Positions 21,676-32,170 are shown, numbered from the stretch's first letter. The stretch: DNA of 64,000 bases from Caecibacter massiliensis (GCA_900095875.1 LT608311.1:1240001-1304000); one strand, 5' to 3'. A program made the numbers and translations. The notes: generated by a model from the sequence alone, not told the origin.

Positions 21676-24342
21676 AGTGGAATCCTCTTCTTTCTCTGAA
21701 AGTAATGTATATCCTGCAGCCGTAATGACTTTTTTAAAGTCATCGGCCGGGATGGCAGATGAACTGGTGACAGTGGCACCTTTGCTGTCCAGATCGACGT
21801 GAACCGTTGCAACGCCGGGCATTGCTTCTAGTTCTTTGGTGACCGTGCGGACGCAGTGCTGGCACATCATTCCGTCGATAGTCAGTTTATATTGATGCGC
21901 TGCAACAGGTACTGTCTGATCGGTTTCTTCCATGATTTCAGTGGCCGTTGACGGCTGTATTGTAAGTGCATCGGTTGTGGCTGACGAAGCGGTATGGGTG
22001 GATTCTGATTGCCTTGTTTCACGTGAAACATGGTGAGTCTGGTGATCTGGTTTAAAGAAGCGCAGGCGCAGGGCATTCATGCAGACACTGAAGCTGGAAA
22101 GACTCATGGCCGCTGCACCGATCATCGGATTGAGACGGATGCCAAAGGCCGGATATAGGACCCCTGCTGCCAGGGGAATGCAGATGGCATTGTAGAAGAA
22201 TGCCCAGAACAGATTTTCTTTGATATTGCGTATGACAGCTTTGCTGAGGCGGACGGCGCTTACGGCGTCGAGGAGATCATTGCGCATGAGTACGGCATCG
22301 GCGCTTTCAATCGCTACATCCGTGCCAGCCCCTATGGCAATCCCTAAATCTGCTTTGGCCAGTGCCGGAGCATCGTTGATACCATCGCCAATCATAGCGA
22401 CCTTATGGCCTTGTGCCTGGAGAGCTGCAATATGGCGTTCTTTATCTTGTGGCAGGACGCCGGCGATTACCTGAGGAATATGGAGCCGCTTGCGGATGGC
22501 TTCAGCTGTGCGCTGATTATCCCCGGTCAGCATGACCACGTCGATTCCCATTTTGCCAAAGAGCGAAATCGCCTGGGCGCTGCTTTCTTTTTCCATATCG
22601 GCGGCAGCGATGATGCCGATGACTTCTGTACTGTCGGCAAAGATGAGCGGTGTCTTCCCAGCGTCTGCCAGTCCATCCAGCCGTTGTCGGATTTCTTCTG
22701 TGGCAATACCCTTTTCTTCCATGAGACGGGTATTGCCAGCATAGTAAGTCTGGCCATTCCATATAGCTTCAATACCGCGCCCGAAAAGGGCTTTAAAGTT
22801 TGTTACCGCTTTGGGAACGGCATGATGGTCCTGGGCATAATTCATAATAGCTTCTGCCAGGGGATGTTCACTCCCCTGCTCCAGGCTGACTGCCAGCGTA
22901 AGCAGTTGGTCTTCTGTTCCCTTGCGGACCCAGATGTCAGTTACGCGGGGGCGGCCTTCCGTAATGGTACCGGTTTTATCCATGACGACTGTATCGATGG
23001 TATGGGCCGTTTCCAATGCTTCTCCTGATTTGATGAGGATACCATTTTCGGCTCCTTTACCAGTACCTACCATGATGGCGACCGGTGTTGCCAGTCCCAG
23101 TGCGCAGGGGCAGGAAATGACGAGAACAGAAATGGCCGTAGAAAAGGCAAATTCTGCAGTGGCACCGAGCAGGAAGTACCAGACCAGCCCTGTGATAACG
23201 GCGATGGTCATGACGACAGGAACGAAAATCCCGGAAATTTTATCAGCCATTTTGGCAATAGGCGCCTTACTGGCACTGGCTTCGTCAACCAGCTTGATAA
23301 TCTGGCTGATTGTCGTATCCGCTCCGACACGACTGGCCTTGACGTGAATAAAACCTGTTTTATTGATCGTAGCAGAGGTGACGGAATCGCCTTTTTGTTT
23401 TTCTACAGGGATACTTTCGCCGGTGATGGCGGCTTCATCGATACTGGTCGATCCTTCAGAAATGATGCCGTCTGCAGGGATGCTTTCTCCCGGGCGGATG
23501 ACCATTTCATCACCTACGGCGAGTTGTTCTACGGGAATGACCTCTTCTTTGCCATTGCGGAGCACCGTGGCCTGCTTGGGAGCCAGATCCATCAGTTTTT
23601 CAATGGCCGTACTGGTTTTTCCCTTGGCGCGGGCTTCCAGGTACTTGCCGATATCGATGAGGGTAACGATCATACCGGCTGATTCAAAATAGAGATTTGT
23701 GCTGTACTGGGAAACGAGAGCCCAGTCGCCGTGGCCCATGCCCCAGCTCATGCGGAAAATGGCAAAGACACCATATACGGCGGCTGCCATAGAACCCATG
23801 CCCACGAGGGTATCCATATTCGGTGCGCCCTGGAACAGGGTCCGGAAGCCGTTGATATAATACTTTCTGTTGAGATACATGATGGGCAGTATAAGCAGAA
23901 ATTGGGTAAAAGCAAAGGTGATGGCGTTTTCATCGCCATGGAATATTGCCTGGAACGATTCCGGAACGGGGATGCCGAACCATTCCAGTAGCATATGGTG
24001 CATGGCGATATACATGACGGGAATCAGGAACAGGATAGACCCGATCAATCGCTTTTTCATGGTTGCCATATCTTTTTTTGCCAAATCAGAAGGACTGGGC
24101 TCTGGAGCCGCAGCTGTTTTTTTATTTCCTCCGGAAAGAGTTGCCCCGTATCCGGCATCTATGACGGCCTGGATGATATCCTGGCTGGATAGCGTCCCTT
24201 CATCATATTCGACCTGCATACTATTAGTCAGTAAATTGACACTGGCTTTTTTCATGCCTGCCAGTTTGGAAACGGCTTTTTCGACCCGGCTGGAGCAGGC
24301 CGAGCAGCTCATACCGGTAATGGCATATTTCTCATGTTTCAT
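21469..24342 (-). CDS. copA: Copper-exporting P1B-type ATPase CopA with CopZ-like domains at the C-terminus
   Basis: 957 aa. An N-terminal heavy-metal domain (GMSCSAC, Cys13/Cys16) is followed by the P-type ATPase core with ISCPCALGLATP (metal-binding CPC), the phosphorylated DKTGT and the GDGINDAPALA hinge. It exports Cu(I) from the cytoplasm. Unusually, a linker (about 765-810) leads to two more heavy-metal domains at the C-terminus (MMCQHCVRT, MMCQHCQKH). The last 68 residues are a complete CopZ chaperone starting with an in-frame Met890. parS site 3 encodes residues 771-776 of the linker. The gene follows csoR by 10 nt, so copper derepresses both. Confidence 0.95.
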   Translation of the reverse strand: MKHEKYAITGMSCSACSSRVEKAVSKLAGMKKASVNLLTNSMQVEYDEGTLSSQDIIQAVIDAGYGATLSGGNKKTAAAPEPSPSDLAKKDMATMKKRLIGSILFLIPVMYIAMHHMLLEWFGIPVPESFQAIFHGDENAITFAFTQFLLILPIMYLNRKYYINGFRTLFQGAPNMDTLVGMGSMAAAVYGVFAIFRMSWGMGHGDWALVSQYSTNLYFESAGMIVTLIDIGKYLEARAKGKTSTAIEKLMDLAPKQATVLRNGKEEVIPVEQLAVGDEMVIRPGESIPADGIISEGSTSIDEAAITGESIPVEKQKGDSVTSATINKTGFIHVKASRVGADTTISQIIKLVDEASASKAPIAKMADKISGIFVPVVMTIAVITGLVWYFLLGATAEFAFSTAISVLVISCPCALGLATPVAIMVGTGKGAENGILIKSGEALETAHTIDTVVMDKTGTITEGRPRVTDIWVRKGTEDQLLTLAVSLEQGSEHPLAEAIMNYAQDHHAVPKAVTNFKALFGRGIEAIWNGQTYYAGNTRLMEEKGIATEEIRQRLDGLADAGKTPLIFADSTEVIGIIAAADMEKESSAQAISLFGKMGIDVVMLTGDNQRTAEAIRKRLHIPQVIAGVLPQDKERHIAALQAQGHKVAMIGDGINDAPALAKADLGIAIGAGTDVAIESADAVLMRNDLLDAVSAVRLSKAVIRNIKENLFWAFFYNAICIPLAAGVLYPAFGIRLNPMIGAAAMSLSSFSVCMNALRLRFFKPDHQTHHVSRETRQSESTHTASSATTDALTIQPSTATEIMEETDQTVPVAAHQYKLTIDGMMCQHCVRTVTKELEAMPGVATVHVDLDSKGATVTSSSAIPADDFKKVITAAGYTLLSEKEEDSTMKTTLKIEGMMCQHCQKHVQEALSAMNGVTAVSVDLDGGKADVEATRDISTEEFAKVIADAGYKLVTA
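22015..22030. promoter_or_regulatory. parS site 3, inside the copA coding sequence
   Basis: A third perfect TGTTTCACGTGAAACA, read in copA as VSRET within the linker before the C-terminal metal-binding domains. Confidence 0.95.
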
Positions 24343-24352
24343 CTCATATCAC

Positions 24353-24703
24353 CTACTTCATTAATTTTTGCAGCATACAGACGAGTTCATCGACGACCTC
24401 ATCCTTTCCTTCACGGATATCGTGAACGACACAGCTTTTAATATGCTGGGCCAGCAATTCTTTATTAAATGAATTGAGAGCCGATTGGATAGCGCTGACC
24501 TGCATCAGGATATCGACGCAGTAACGGTCATTTTCTACCATATTGCGGACACCGCGTACCTGGCCTTCAATCCGGTTGAGGCGTGAAATAAGGCATTTAT
24601 ATTCCTTACTGGTTTTATCACGGTATTTATGCTTGGGACCGGTACAGCAGCACGTTTTGGCCGGATGGTCTGTCAATCCTGTCTCTTGTTTTTTCTCTTC
24701 CAT
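24353..24703 (-). CDS. csoR: CsoR-family copper-sensing repressor
   Basis: 116 aa all-helical repressor. The Cu(I) ligands of CsoR are present: Cys in DRYCVDILMQV and His plus Cys in AQHIKSCVVHD; RLNRIEGQVRGV is the family signature of the first helix. An N-terminal extension has three consecutive Cys (TCCCTGPKHK), an addition seen in some CsoR relatives and possibly a further metal site. AGGAGGAG precedes the ATG. It is the first gene of the csoR-copA operon and is flanked upstream by two palindromes of the CsoR type. Confidence 0.94.
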   Translation of the reverse strand: MEEKKQETGLTDHPAKTCCCTGPKHKYRDKTSKEYKCLISRLNRIEGQVRGVRNMVENDRYCVDILMQVSAIQSALNSFNKELLAQHIKSCVVHDIREGKDEVVDELVCMLQKLMK

Positions 24704-24719
24704 CGTATTCTCCTCCTAT

Positions 24720-24773
24720 ATACCCCTATCGGGTATCTGTGAGTATAATATACCCACAAGGGGTATATGTCAA
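24720..24773 (-). promoter_or_regulatory. csoR-copA promoter with two CsoR operators
   Basis: On the minus strand TTGACA (24768-24773) and TATTAT (24745-24750) are 17 nt apart. ATACCCACAAGGGGTAT (24750-24766) fills the spacer and ATACCCCTATCGGGTAT (24720-24736) lies just downstream of the start site. Both are G/C-tract pseudopalindromes typical of CsoR. Confidence 0.85.
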
Positions 24774-24779
24774 GAGAAA

Positions 24780-25018
24780 ACAAGAATTTATTTCAAAAAG
24801 ATGAAATATGGATTAAAAAAATACAACTAAATGATTTAAATATAGAAAAACGCCGTAAACGTCGCTGTAACGGGCAAAACGTGATTTTATGATATATAAT
24901 ATAAAAAGAAAAATAAAAACGCCTTAAAAGGCGTTTTTATCGACCATCCGTGACAAGCTAAAAAGGACCATACATGACGGTTTCCACCGTCGTGCATGGT
25001 CCTTTACCCGTATACTAA
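24780..25018. other. AT-rich intergenic region with two hairpins
   Basis: AAAAACGCCTT/AAGGCGTTTTT at 24915-24938 is a bidirectional hairpin. AAAGGACCAT/ATGGTCCTTT (24962-25005) with an inner TGACGG/CCGTCG stem and a minus-strand T run is the terminator of the Skp-like gene. Nothing else is recognisable. Confidence 0.7.
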
Positions 25019-25447
25019 TTATTTGAGGAGTTTAGCAACTTCCTGGGTTTCGTCAGTCGCTTTGTCAGCACCGGCAATGATGGCGCCCTGGGCTACGATG
25101 CAGTCCAGGTTCTTATCCTTGCGGACCTGTTCGACTTTATTGACGACATCTTTTTCAATAGGAACGATGAGGCTGTTTTCCAGCTTGCTCAGGTTCTGGG
25201 CGAGCTGACGGCCTAATTCCTGTTTTTCCTGATCTGTTTTCAGAGTCGGAGCTTTTTTGGCAAATTCCTGATTGGCGTTTTTGATAGCAGACTGCATCTG
25301 GGCGCTTACTTTCGGGAAATCTTTATGAGCCTGGACGAGGGTATCAAAATTGACATAGCCAACGCCGGCAGCAAAAGCGGAAGAAGCAGCGACGACGCTC
25401 ATCATCCCTACTACGGCGAGGGAAGCCAGTTGTTTTCTTAATTTCAT
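25019..25447 (-). CDS. OmpH/Skp-like periplasmic chaperone
   Basis: 142 aa with a clear signal peptide (MKLRKQL, hydrophobic stretch, cleavage after SSAFA) followed by GVGYVNFDTLVQAHKDFPK, the typical beginning of mature Skp, and a long charged helical region. Skp family proteins hold unfolded outer membrane proteins in the periplasm, which is the best direct evidence in this window for a diderm cell. The gene stands alone with its own terminator. Confidence 0.88.
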   Translation of the reverse strand: MKLRKQLASLAVVGMMSVVAASSAFAAGVGYVNFDTLVQAHKDFPKVSAQMQSAIKNANQEFAKKAPTLKTDQEKQELGRQLAQNLSKLENSLIVPIEKDVVNKVEQVRKDKNLDCIVAQGAIIAGADKATDETQEVAKLLK

Positions 25448-25564
25448 TATATGATCCTCCTGTATATTAAAATAATAGGGTTACTGTCTGTTTAGATATT
25501 ATATCAGAATAGAACGGAAAGTACAACGGTTGTGACCATACTGTGATTATAATTGACAAAATGT

Positions 25565-25990
25565 TTAAAGTTTTGCATCGGATTGAACCGGTTCAGCTGC
25601 GGCTGTAGTTTCATCTTCATCTTTAATGTAGATGTATTTATCCTTTTTCAGCTTGTCAATAATTTCCGGAGCCATGGTCAGCAGCTTTTCAAAGGCCGAT
25701 GCCTGATATCCGCCTTTTTTGATAGAAAACATTTCGACCCGGTCACCTTTGATGACCAGGACAGCTGTCGGTTCCATTTTGGCACCGCCGCCACCACCGC
25801 CGCTCTGACGGCCTGTTTCTTCTTTGCCGTTCACGCCTCCTGTACCAAAACCAAAGGTGATGTCTACAAAAGGAACGAGAATCGTATCGCCAATGTGTAC
25901 AGCCTGGCCGACGACCGTTTCAACTTTAATCATGTTCTGGAAATTTTCAAAGATTGTTTCTAAATTATTTTTTATATAATTTTTATCCAT
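25565..25990 (-). CDS. ytfJ: GerW (YtfJ) family protein
   Basis: 141 aa. The first part (NLETIFENFQNMIKVETVVG) and the Gly-rich loop with SGGGGGGAKMEPTAVLVI are characteristic of GerW/YtfJ, a protein linked to spore germination in Bacillus. It also occurs in Negativicutes that do not sporulate, so its role here is unclear. Start placed at 25990 with AAAGGAA upstream; an upstream extension runs through the preceding gene. It overlaps the DUF2953 gene by 8 nt. Confidence 0.88.
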   Translation of the reverse strand: MDKNYIKNNLETIFENFQNMIKVETVVGQAVHIGDTILVPFVDITFGFGTGGVNGKEETGRQSGGGGGGAKMEPTAVLVIKGDRVEMFSIKKGGYQASAFEKLLTMAPEIIDKLKKDKYIYIKDEDETTAAAEPVQSDAKL

Positions 25991-26717
25991 GAGCGAATTC
26001 CTTTCTGTGCTGACGTACGGCCCAAAGCAGCCGGCGGACTGGCGGGGAAACGATGAAGGAAAGGGCATACAGCACAATGACACCGGGATAGATGCGTCCT
26101 GCTATTTGTATGTGGCAGTCGTATATTTCATTCAGGAAATCGAATTGCAGATCCTGCGCAGCTTGTGGCAGGAGCATGTAGAGGAAACCGGACAGCATAC
26201 CCGTCTGATGCGGCTGAGATAGGCCTAACGTCCCTGTCGTCTGCACGGTGCGGATGCGGCTGTGATGCAAAAGGCGCAGGAAGAAAGACAGGCATGATGA
26301 AAGAAAGTCTTCAGACCATACATAGTCTTTCCACCAGAATGTATCGGACGCGGCACAGACATCATCTGGTTCCGGGGAGCCTGCACCCTGCAGGGCATCC
26401 CGGATTGTGTTTTCAGACAGCGGGTCCTCTTCTTCTTTGTCTGGCTCTTCTGGGTCTTTTTTGTCAGGAACAATACCGGGTGGCTGTCCTCTATCGGATA
26501 GGGGTTCCTTATGCCAGCCTATATAGCAGAGTTTCGTTGGTTTTTGACCGAAAACGTAATCCCACTCGTAATACAATCCGTGATTCAGAAAGGAAAGGAC
26601 CGTCCGGATGTGAAATGGGGATTGAATATCTGCACTCAGACTATACGTAAGCGGCAGGAAGAGAAAGAAGGAACACAGCATAGCGATAAAGGCCAGCAGG
26701 CTCAACAGTATCAGCAT
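25983..26717 (-). CDS. DUF2953 domain-containing membrane protein
   Basis: 244 aa. An N-terminal membrane helix (about 2-24) with LPLTYSL, an acidic proline-rich middle (DKKDPEEPDKEEEDP), and a C-terminal half with a FLNEIYDCHIQIAGRIYPG segment fit DUF2953. In Firmicutes this gene is the usual partner of ytfJ, and here the two overlap, so one transcript is likely. Function unknown; the pair may be a remnant of sporulation machinery. Confidence 0.78.
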   Translation of the reverse strand: MLILLSLLAFIAMLCSFFLFLPLTYSLSADIQSPFHIRTVLSFLNHGLYYEWDYVFGQKPTKLCYIGWHKEPLSDRGQPPGIVPDKKDPEEPDKEEEDPLSENTIRDALQGAGSPEPDDVCAASDTFWWKDYVWSEDFLSSCLSFFLRLLHHSRIRTVQTTGTLGLSQPHQTGMLSGFLYMLLPQAAQDLQFDFLNEIYDCHIQIAGRIYPGVIVLYALSFIVSPPVRRLLWAVRQHRKEFAHG

Positions 26718-26801
26718 GATATTCTCTCCTCTCCCGGCAGATGCCGCTATTCCTTGTCATACTTAGAATATTCGCCGCAATACGGATATTTCCTTTTTAC
26801 G

Positions 26802-27911
26802 TCAGTCTTCTTCCGCTGTATCATGGAAAATACAATCTACATCAGTATCCCCGAAACAGCGGCTGCAGGAAATACAAGTTGCCGGTTCCGTATCACCGCG
26901 GCGCCATCTGTTTGGCAGATCCGGCTGGCGGAGGAGCGGGCGGCACATGGATATAAACGATACAGGCGCAGTATTGAGGAATTCTTCCATCTCAGCGGCA
27001 CTTCTCCAGCCGCCGACGACACCGATATCGGTCTGGCCCTGCAGTTCTTTGGCTGCTTTTTCTGCATACGGGGCAAAGTACATGGGCTCTTTCGTGCGCC
27101 GGATTGCGCGGATCGGGCCTTTGCGGGGCAGGGAGGATGTATTGCCGCCACTGATTTCAATGGCCGAAATGCCGTCGTCAGCCAGCCAGTGCATGACCTG
27201 CAGGCTTTCTTCTGCGGTCATACCGCCTTCTTTCATGAAATCGGCGCAGTTCAATTTGACCCATACAGGAAAATCGCTGCCAGCGGTCTGTTTGATGGAA
27301 GCAATACACTGACGGAGGAAACGGGCACGGCCCATGAGGTCGCCACCGTATTCATCACTGCGCTGATTATAATAAGGAGTCAGGAATTTGCTGGCCAGAT
27401 AGCCGTGGGCTCCATGGAACTGGACGCCGTCAAATCCGGCTTTGCGGGCACGCAGCGCCGCCTGTCCTACGTCTTCGACGAGATGCTGAATCTGCTCTTT
27501 TGTCAGCGCCTGGGATTCCTGCAGTGTCCGGCCGATTTTATCAGGGACACCGCTTGGACTTACGATAATACGGTCTTCTCCTTCGGGAACCATAATGGCC
27601 GAACCCATGATGACAATCTGGGCAATGATTTTTCCGCCTTTGGCGTGGACTGCCTGGGTGATGGCTGCCAGGGGGGCGATACAACTATCGTCATCGAGCA
27701 GTATCTGGTGATGCTGGTGCGGTTCCAGTCTGGAAGCAGCAATCATGCCGGTAATGATGATTCCCGTTCCCCCTTCTGCCAGTGTTTCATACATGTGGCA
27801 GAGCTTATCTGTCGGATGCCCTTCTGCATCAGCCATACCTTCAAACGTTGCAGAACGGACAATACGGCAGGCTGCATGGATGCCGCCTATGGTACACGCA
27901 TCAAATAACAT
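26802..27911 (-). CDS. NADH:flavin oxidoreductase, old yellow enzyme family with C-terminal Cys cluster
   Basis: 369 aa TIM-barrel flavoprotein. QFHGAHGYLASKFLTP with the substrate-binding His residues and QRSDEYGGDLMGRARFL are hallmark motifs. Near the end, CISCSRCFGDTDVDC provides four cysteines that in the 2-enoate reductase branch hold an iron-sulphur cluster. These enzymes reduce activated double bonds with NAD(P)H. It is the short form, without the second flavin domain of 2-enoate reductases. It lies alone; the substrate is not evident. Confidence 0.88.
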   Translation of the reverse strand: MLFDACTIGGIHAACRIVRSATFEGMADAEGHPTDKLCHMYETLAEGGTGIIITGMIAASRLEPHQHHQILLDDDSCIAPLAAITQAVHAKGGKIIAQIVIMGSAIMVPEGEDRIIVSPSGVPDKIGRTLQESQALTKEQIQHLVEDVGQAALRARKAGFDGVQFHGAHGYLASKFLTPYYNQRSDEYGGDLMGRARFLRQCIASIKQTAGSDFPVWVKLNCADFMKEGGMTAEESLQVMHWLADDGISAIEISGGNTSSLPRKGPIRAIRRTKEPMYFAPYAEKAAKELQGQTDIGVVGGWRSAAEMEEFLNTAPVSFISMCRPLLRQPDLPNRWRRGDTEPATCISCSRCFGDTDVDCIFHDTAEED

Positions 27912-28079
27912 GAAAATCTCTCCTTATGTATTCTATAATAATCAATTATATGGAACAATTGTTGCCATATAATTATTCATTATAAACTAAAATAAGAAAC
28001 GTGGCTAGACATATCCTGACCGGCTCTTTTGAAATATGTACGCTTTTTCGGTTAATATGATAGGAATTTTAATTAAATT

Positions 28080-29454
<1,375 letters not shown>

Positions 29455-29480
29455 TGCTATTTTGGGTTTTCACCATAACG

Positions 29481-29526
29481 ATATACGAAAAGCGGGCCCT
29501 GTTCACGGGGCCTGCTTTTCGTATAT
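29481..29526. terminator. Inverted repeat after purA, probable bidirectional terminator
   Basis: ATATACGAAAAGC pairs with GCTTTTCGTATAT around a GGGCCC/GGGGCC inner stem. It sits between the convergent purA and the MetH-activation-domain gene. Confidence 0.65.
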
Positions 29527-29610
29527 GAGCAGAAAAAAGAGATTGCCATTGAAGACAATCTCTTTCTGAGCTTTCCGTTATTAGTTTTCAGATGTATGAT
29601 GTACCTAGAA

Positions 29611-30267
29611 TCATTCATGGCAGTTGTGGGAGCAGCTGGCACAACCGGACGGGCTGCAGCCTCCTTCTCCCCCGACGTGGTTCATGCCGACGATAGCCGT
29701 GACGGCTTTACGCGGTACGAGCATATTGGTCGGCGTAACGGAAATGCCGATCTGGGCGGCCTGCAGGGCCTGTACCAGCGTGACTTCCTGTTTCTGGGGC
29801 GTGTCGCTGTGGCCCGGCGTGATGCGCCAGAGAATCTTGTAGCCTTCCGGTGCGCCGAGGGTGTCGATATAGCCGCATAACTGTCCTACCATCTGTTCTG
29901 TTGCGATAGAAATGGCGGAATCCATGAGGATGCCTTTGGTGAAGTCTTTCTGCATGAATAATTCATCACAGGCATCTTCTACTTCTTTCCCGAGAGTGAC
30001 GGCCATGATGATGGCGACTTCCGTATTTTCCAGATAATTGCGGACCGTTTCCCCTTCGATGACAAATGGATCATTGCATAAAAAGGTGTGTGTATCTTTA
30101 TCATAAAAGAACTGATAAAATACACTGACCGGCTGGGCCAGGCGGACGACGGTCTGGCAGACTTCTTCTGCCATTTCCGGCGTTGCATCGTCAACGGCGC
30201 GCTGTCCTGCCAGGGTGAGTACATTATTGGTATCGATGTGTTTCAGATTTCCTTTATAAACAGGCAT
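29611..30267 (-). CDS. Stand-alone MetH activation (B12-dependent methionine synthase reactivation) domain protein with Cys-rich tail
   Basis: 218 aa. WRITPGHSDTPQKQEVTLVQ and IGISVTPTNMLVPRKAVTAI match the SAM-binding activation domain of cobalamin-dependent methionine synthase, which in split enzymes is a separate polypeptide. It reactivates oxidised cob(II)alamin. The last 16 residues (GGCSPSGCASCSHNCHE) carry four cysteines, not part of classic MetH, and may bind a metal or corrinoid cobalt. The other MetH domains are not nearby. A role with another corrinoid protein is possible. Confidence 0.8.
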   Translation of the reverse strand: MPVYKGNLKHIDTNNVLTLAGQRAVDDATPEMAEEVCQTVVRLAQPVSVFYQFFYDKDTHTFLCNDPFVIEGETVRNYLENTEVAIIMAVTLGKEVEDACDELFMQKDFTKGILMDSAISIATEQMVGQLCGYIDTLGAPEGYKILWRITPGHSDTPQKQEVTLVQALQAAQIGISVTPTNMLVPRKAVTAIVGMNHVGGEGGCSPSGCASCSHNCHE

Positions 30268-30396
30268 AGGGTATCCTCTTTTCCCGGACTATCGGCGATA
30301 ATCCTGACTTTTTGTTCCATTATAGCAAGTTTTTCTTATAGTGGCTAGTAAAAGTGTGGAAAGGCCGGAACGACCGTTCTGATGAGCATGAAATAT

Positions 30397-30425
30397 TTGC
30401 TAAAATAATCGTAGCAAGGTATACT
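30397..30425 (+). promoter_or_regulatory. parAB promoter with an inverted repeat
   Basis: TTGCTA (30397-30402) and TATACT (30420-30425) are 17 nt apart. TTGCTA is repeated inverted as TAGCAA at 30411-30416, inside the spacer, and may be an autoregulatory site. Confidence 0.6.
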
Positions 30426-30462
30426 AATATATAGACTTAAATTTGGAAATGAGGTGACTGCG

Positions 30463-31239
30463 TTGGCTCATATTATTGCCGTGACGAACCAGAAAGGCGG
30501 CGTGGGCAAGACGACGACCAGCATTAATCTGAGCGCCTGTCTGGCAGACTGCGGCAAGCGTACATTATTGGTGGATCTGGACCCCCAGGGCAATGCGACG
30601 AGCGGTCTGGGTATCGATAAAGAAAGCCTTTCCGGCAATTTATATGACTGCCTGATTGATGGCGTACCGATGGAACAGGTATTGCAGAAGACGGCAGTGA
30701 AAAAGTTGTCTGTCATTCCGGCGACGATGGATGTAGCCGGGGCAGCCGTAGAACTGGTCAATATGGATAAACGGGAACAGGTATTGAAGCAGGCGCTGTC
30801 AGATTGTCTGGAAGCGGCGAAAAAGCCCTATGACTTTGTTCTCATCGATTGTCCCCCCTCACTGGGGCTTCTGACCATCAATGCTCTGGTGGCATCGGAC
30901 CAGGTACTGATTCCCGTGCAATGTGAGTTTTATGCACTGGAAGGTCTGGCCCAGCTGATGCAGACCGTCGAGATGGTACGGGATAATATGAACAGCAGCC
31001 TGCGCCTGCTGGGACTGCTGCTCACTATGTTTGACGGCCGTACGAACCTGTCTCTGCAGGTTGCCGAAGAAGTAAAAAAATACTTCAGCGGACAGGTGTT
31101 CCGCACGATTATCCCGCGCAATGTACGGTTGGGAGAAGCTCCGAGTCATGGGGAGCCTATCACCGTGTACGACCCTCATTCCCGCGGTGCGGAAGTGTAT
31201 CGAAAATTAGCCAGAGAGGTGATTCGCCGTGTCGGTTAG
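30463..31239 (+). CDS. parA: Chromosome partitioning ATPase ParA (Soj)
   Basis: 258 aa. Deviant Walker A motif KGGVGKTTT near residue 10 with AVTNQKGG, and the Walker B VLIDCPPSLGLLT. ParA dimerises with ATP on the nucleoid and drives movement of ParB-parS complexes. TTG at 30463 is preferred because GAGGTG ends 7 nt upstream; a GTG at 30454 overlaps that site. It overlaps parB by 11 nt. The genes lie 8-12 kb from the parS sites found in this window. Confidence 0.96.
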   Translation: MAHIIAVTNQKGGVGKTTTSINLSACLADCGKRTLLVDLDPQGNATSGLGIDKESLSGNLYDCLIDGVPMEQVLQKTAVKKLSVIPATMDVAGAAVELVNMDKREQVLKQALSDCLEAAKKPYDFVLIDCPPSLGLLTINALVASDQVLIPVQCEFYALEGLAQLMQTVEMVRDNMNSSLRLLGLLLTMFDGRTNLSLQVAEEVKKYFSGQVFRTIIPRNVRLGEAPSHGEPITVYDPHSRGAEVYRKLAREVIRRVG

Positions 31240-32170
31240 GAAAAAGGGACTTGGCAGTAATGCCATCCTGGGAAGCCGGCTTCAGGCACTGGGATTAAAA
31301 GAAAAAAAAATAGATGAAATAGATAAGGCTGCTTCTGGTGACGGAACGATGCCGGCGGAACTGGATATTTCGGCCATTGTGCCCAATCCTCATCAGGCGC
31401 GGCGTGAGTTTGACAGCGTGGCATTGGAAGAATTGTCCTCCTCTATCCGCCAGTATGGGCTGATCCAGCCGCTGGTCGTACAGAAGAAGCCTGATGGCAC
31501 GTACGAACTGGTGGCGGGAGAACGGCGCCTGCGGGCTGCGAAACTGGCTGGCCTGAAAACGATTCCTGCTCTGGTACGGGAGTATACACCCGATGCGGCT
31601 GCCGAAGTGTCACTCATTGAAAACCTGCAGCGGGAAAATCTGAATGTCATGGAAGAAGCAGCGGCATATGACATGCTGATCCATACGTTCGGACTGACGC
31701 AGGAAGAGGCAGCACAGAAAGTGGGCAAGAGCCGTCCCCACGTAGCCAATATGATACGCCTTTTGAAACTGCCTGACGAAATATGCCAGTTCCTCCGCGA
31801 TGGGACACTGTCTATGGGACAGGCCCGCCCCCTGCTTCAGCTTGCCGATGAAGATCAGCAGCTGGCGGCAGCCGGACAGATTATCCGCCAGGGATTATCG
31901 GCACGGCAGTGTGAAGCCCTCGTGGCCCGTATGCTGCAGGGTGGCACGGACAAGGGACCGAAAGAACCCGATGCCTATCTGGAAGCCATGCAGGACCGAA
32001 TTAAAATGCATCTGGGGACTAATGTTTCTATTCATTTCAACCGGAAGAGGCAAAAGGGGAAAATCGAAATCTCCGTAGCGTCGGAAGCCGAATTTGAACG
32101 GCTTCTGGCTCTTTTGACAGAAGAAAAGACGGGAGACGGCACGGAAAGGCCATCTTCTTTTACAGTTTAG
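31229..32170 (+). CDS. parB: Chromosome partitioning protein ParB (Spo0J)
   Basis: 313 aa CTPase clamp. The GERRLRAAKLAG box (CTP-binding GERRxRA motif), PNPHQARREF and ENLQRENLN mark the N-terminal domain; GKSRPHVANMIRLLKLP is the HTH that reads parS; a dimerisation domain closes the C-terminus. GTG start with AGAGAGGTG upstream. It should load onto the three perfect parS sites at 18218, 20959 and 22015. Confidence 0.97.
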   Translation: MSVRKKGLGSNAILGSRLQALGLKEKKIDEIDKAASGDGTMPAELDISAIVPNPHQARREFDSVALEELSSSIRQYGLIQPLVVQKKPDGTYELVAGERRLRAAKLAGLKTIPALVREYTPDAAAEVSLIENLQRENLNVMEEAAAYDMLIHTFGLTQEEAAQKVGKSRPHVANMIRLLKLPDEICQFLRDGTLSMGQARPLLQLADEDQQLAAAGQIIRQGLSARQCEALVARMLQGGTDKGPKEPDAYLEAMQDRIKMHLGTNVSIHFNRKRQKGKIEISVASEAEFERLLALLTEEKTGDGTERPSSFTV

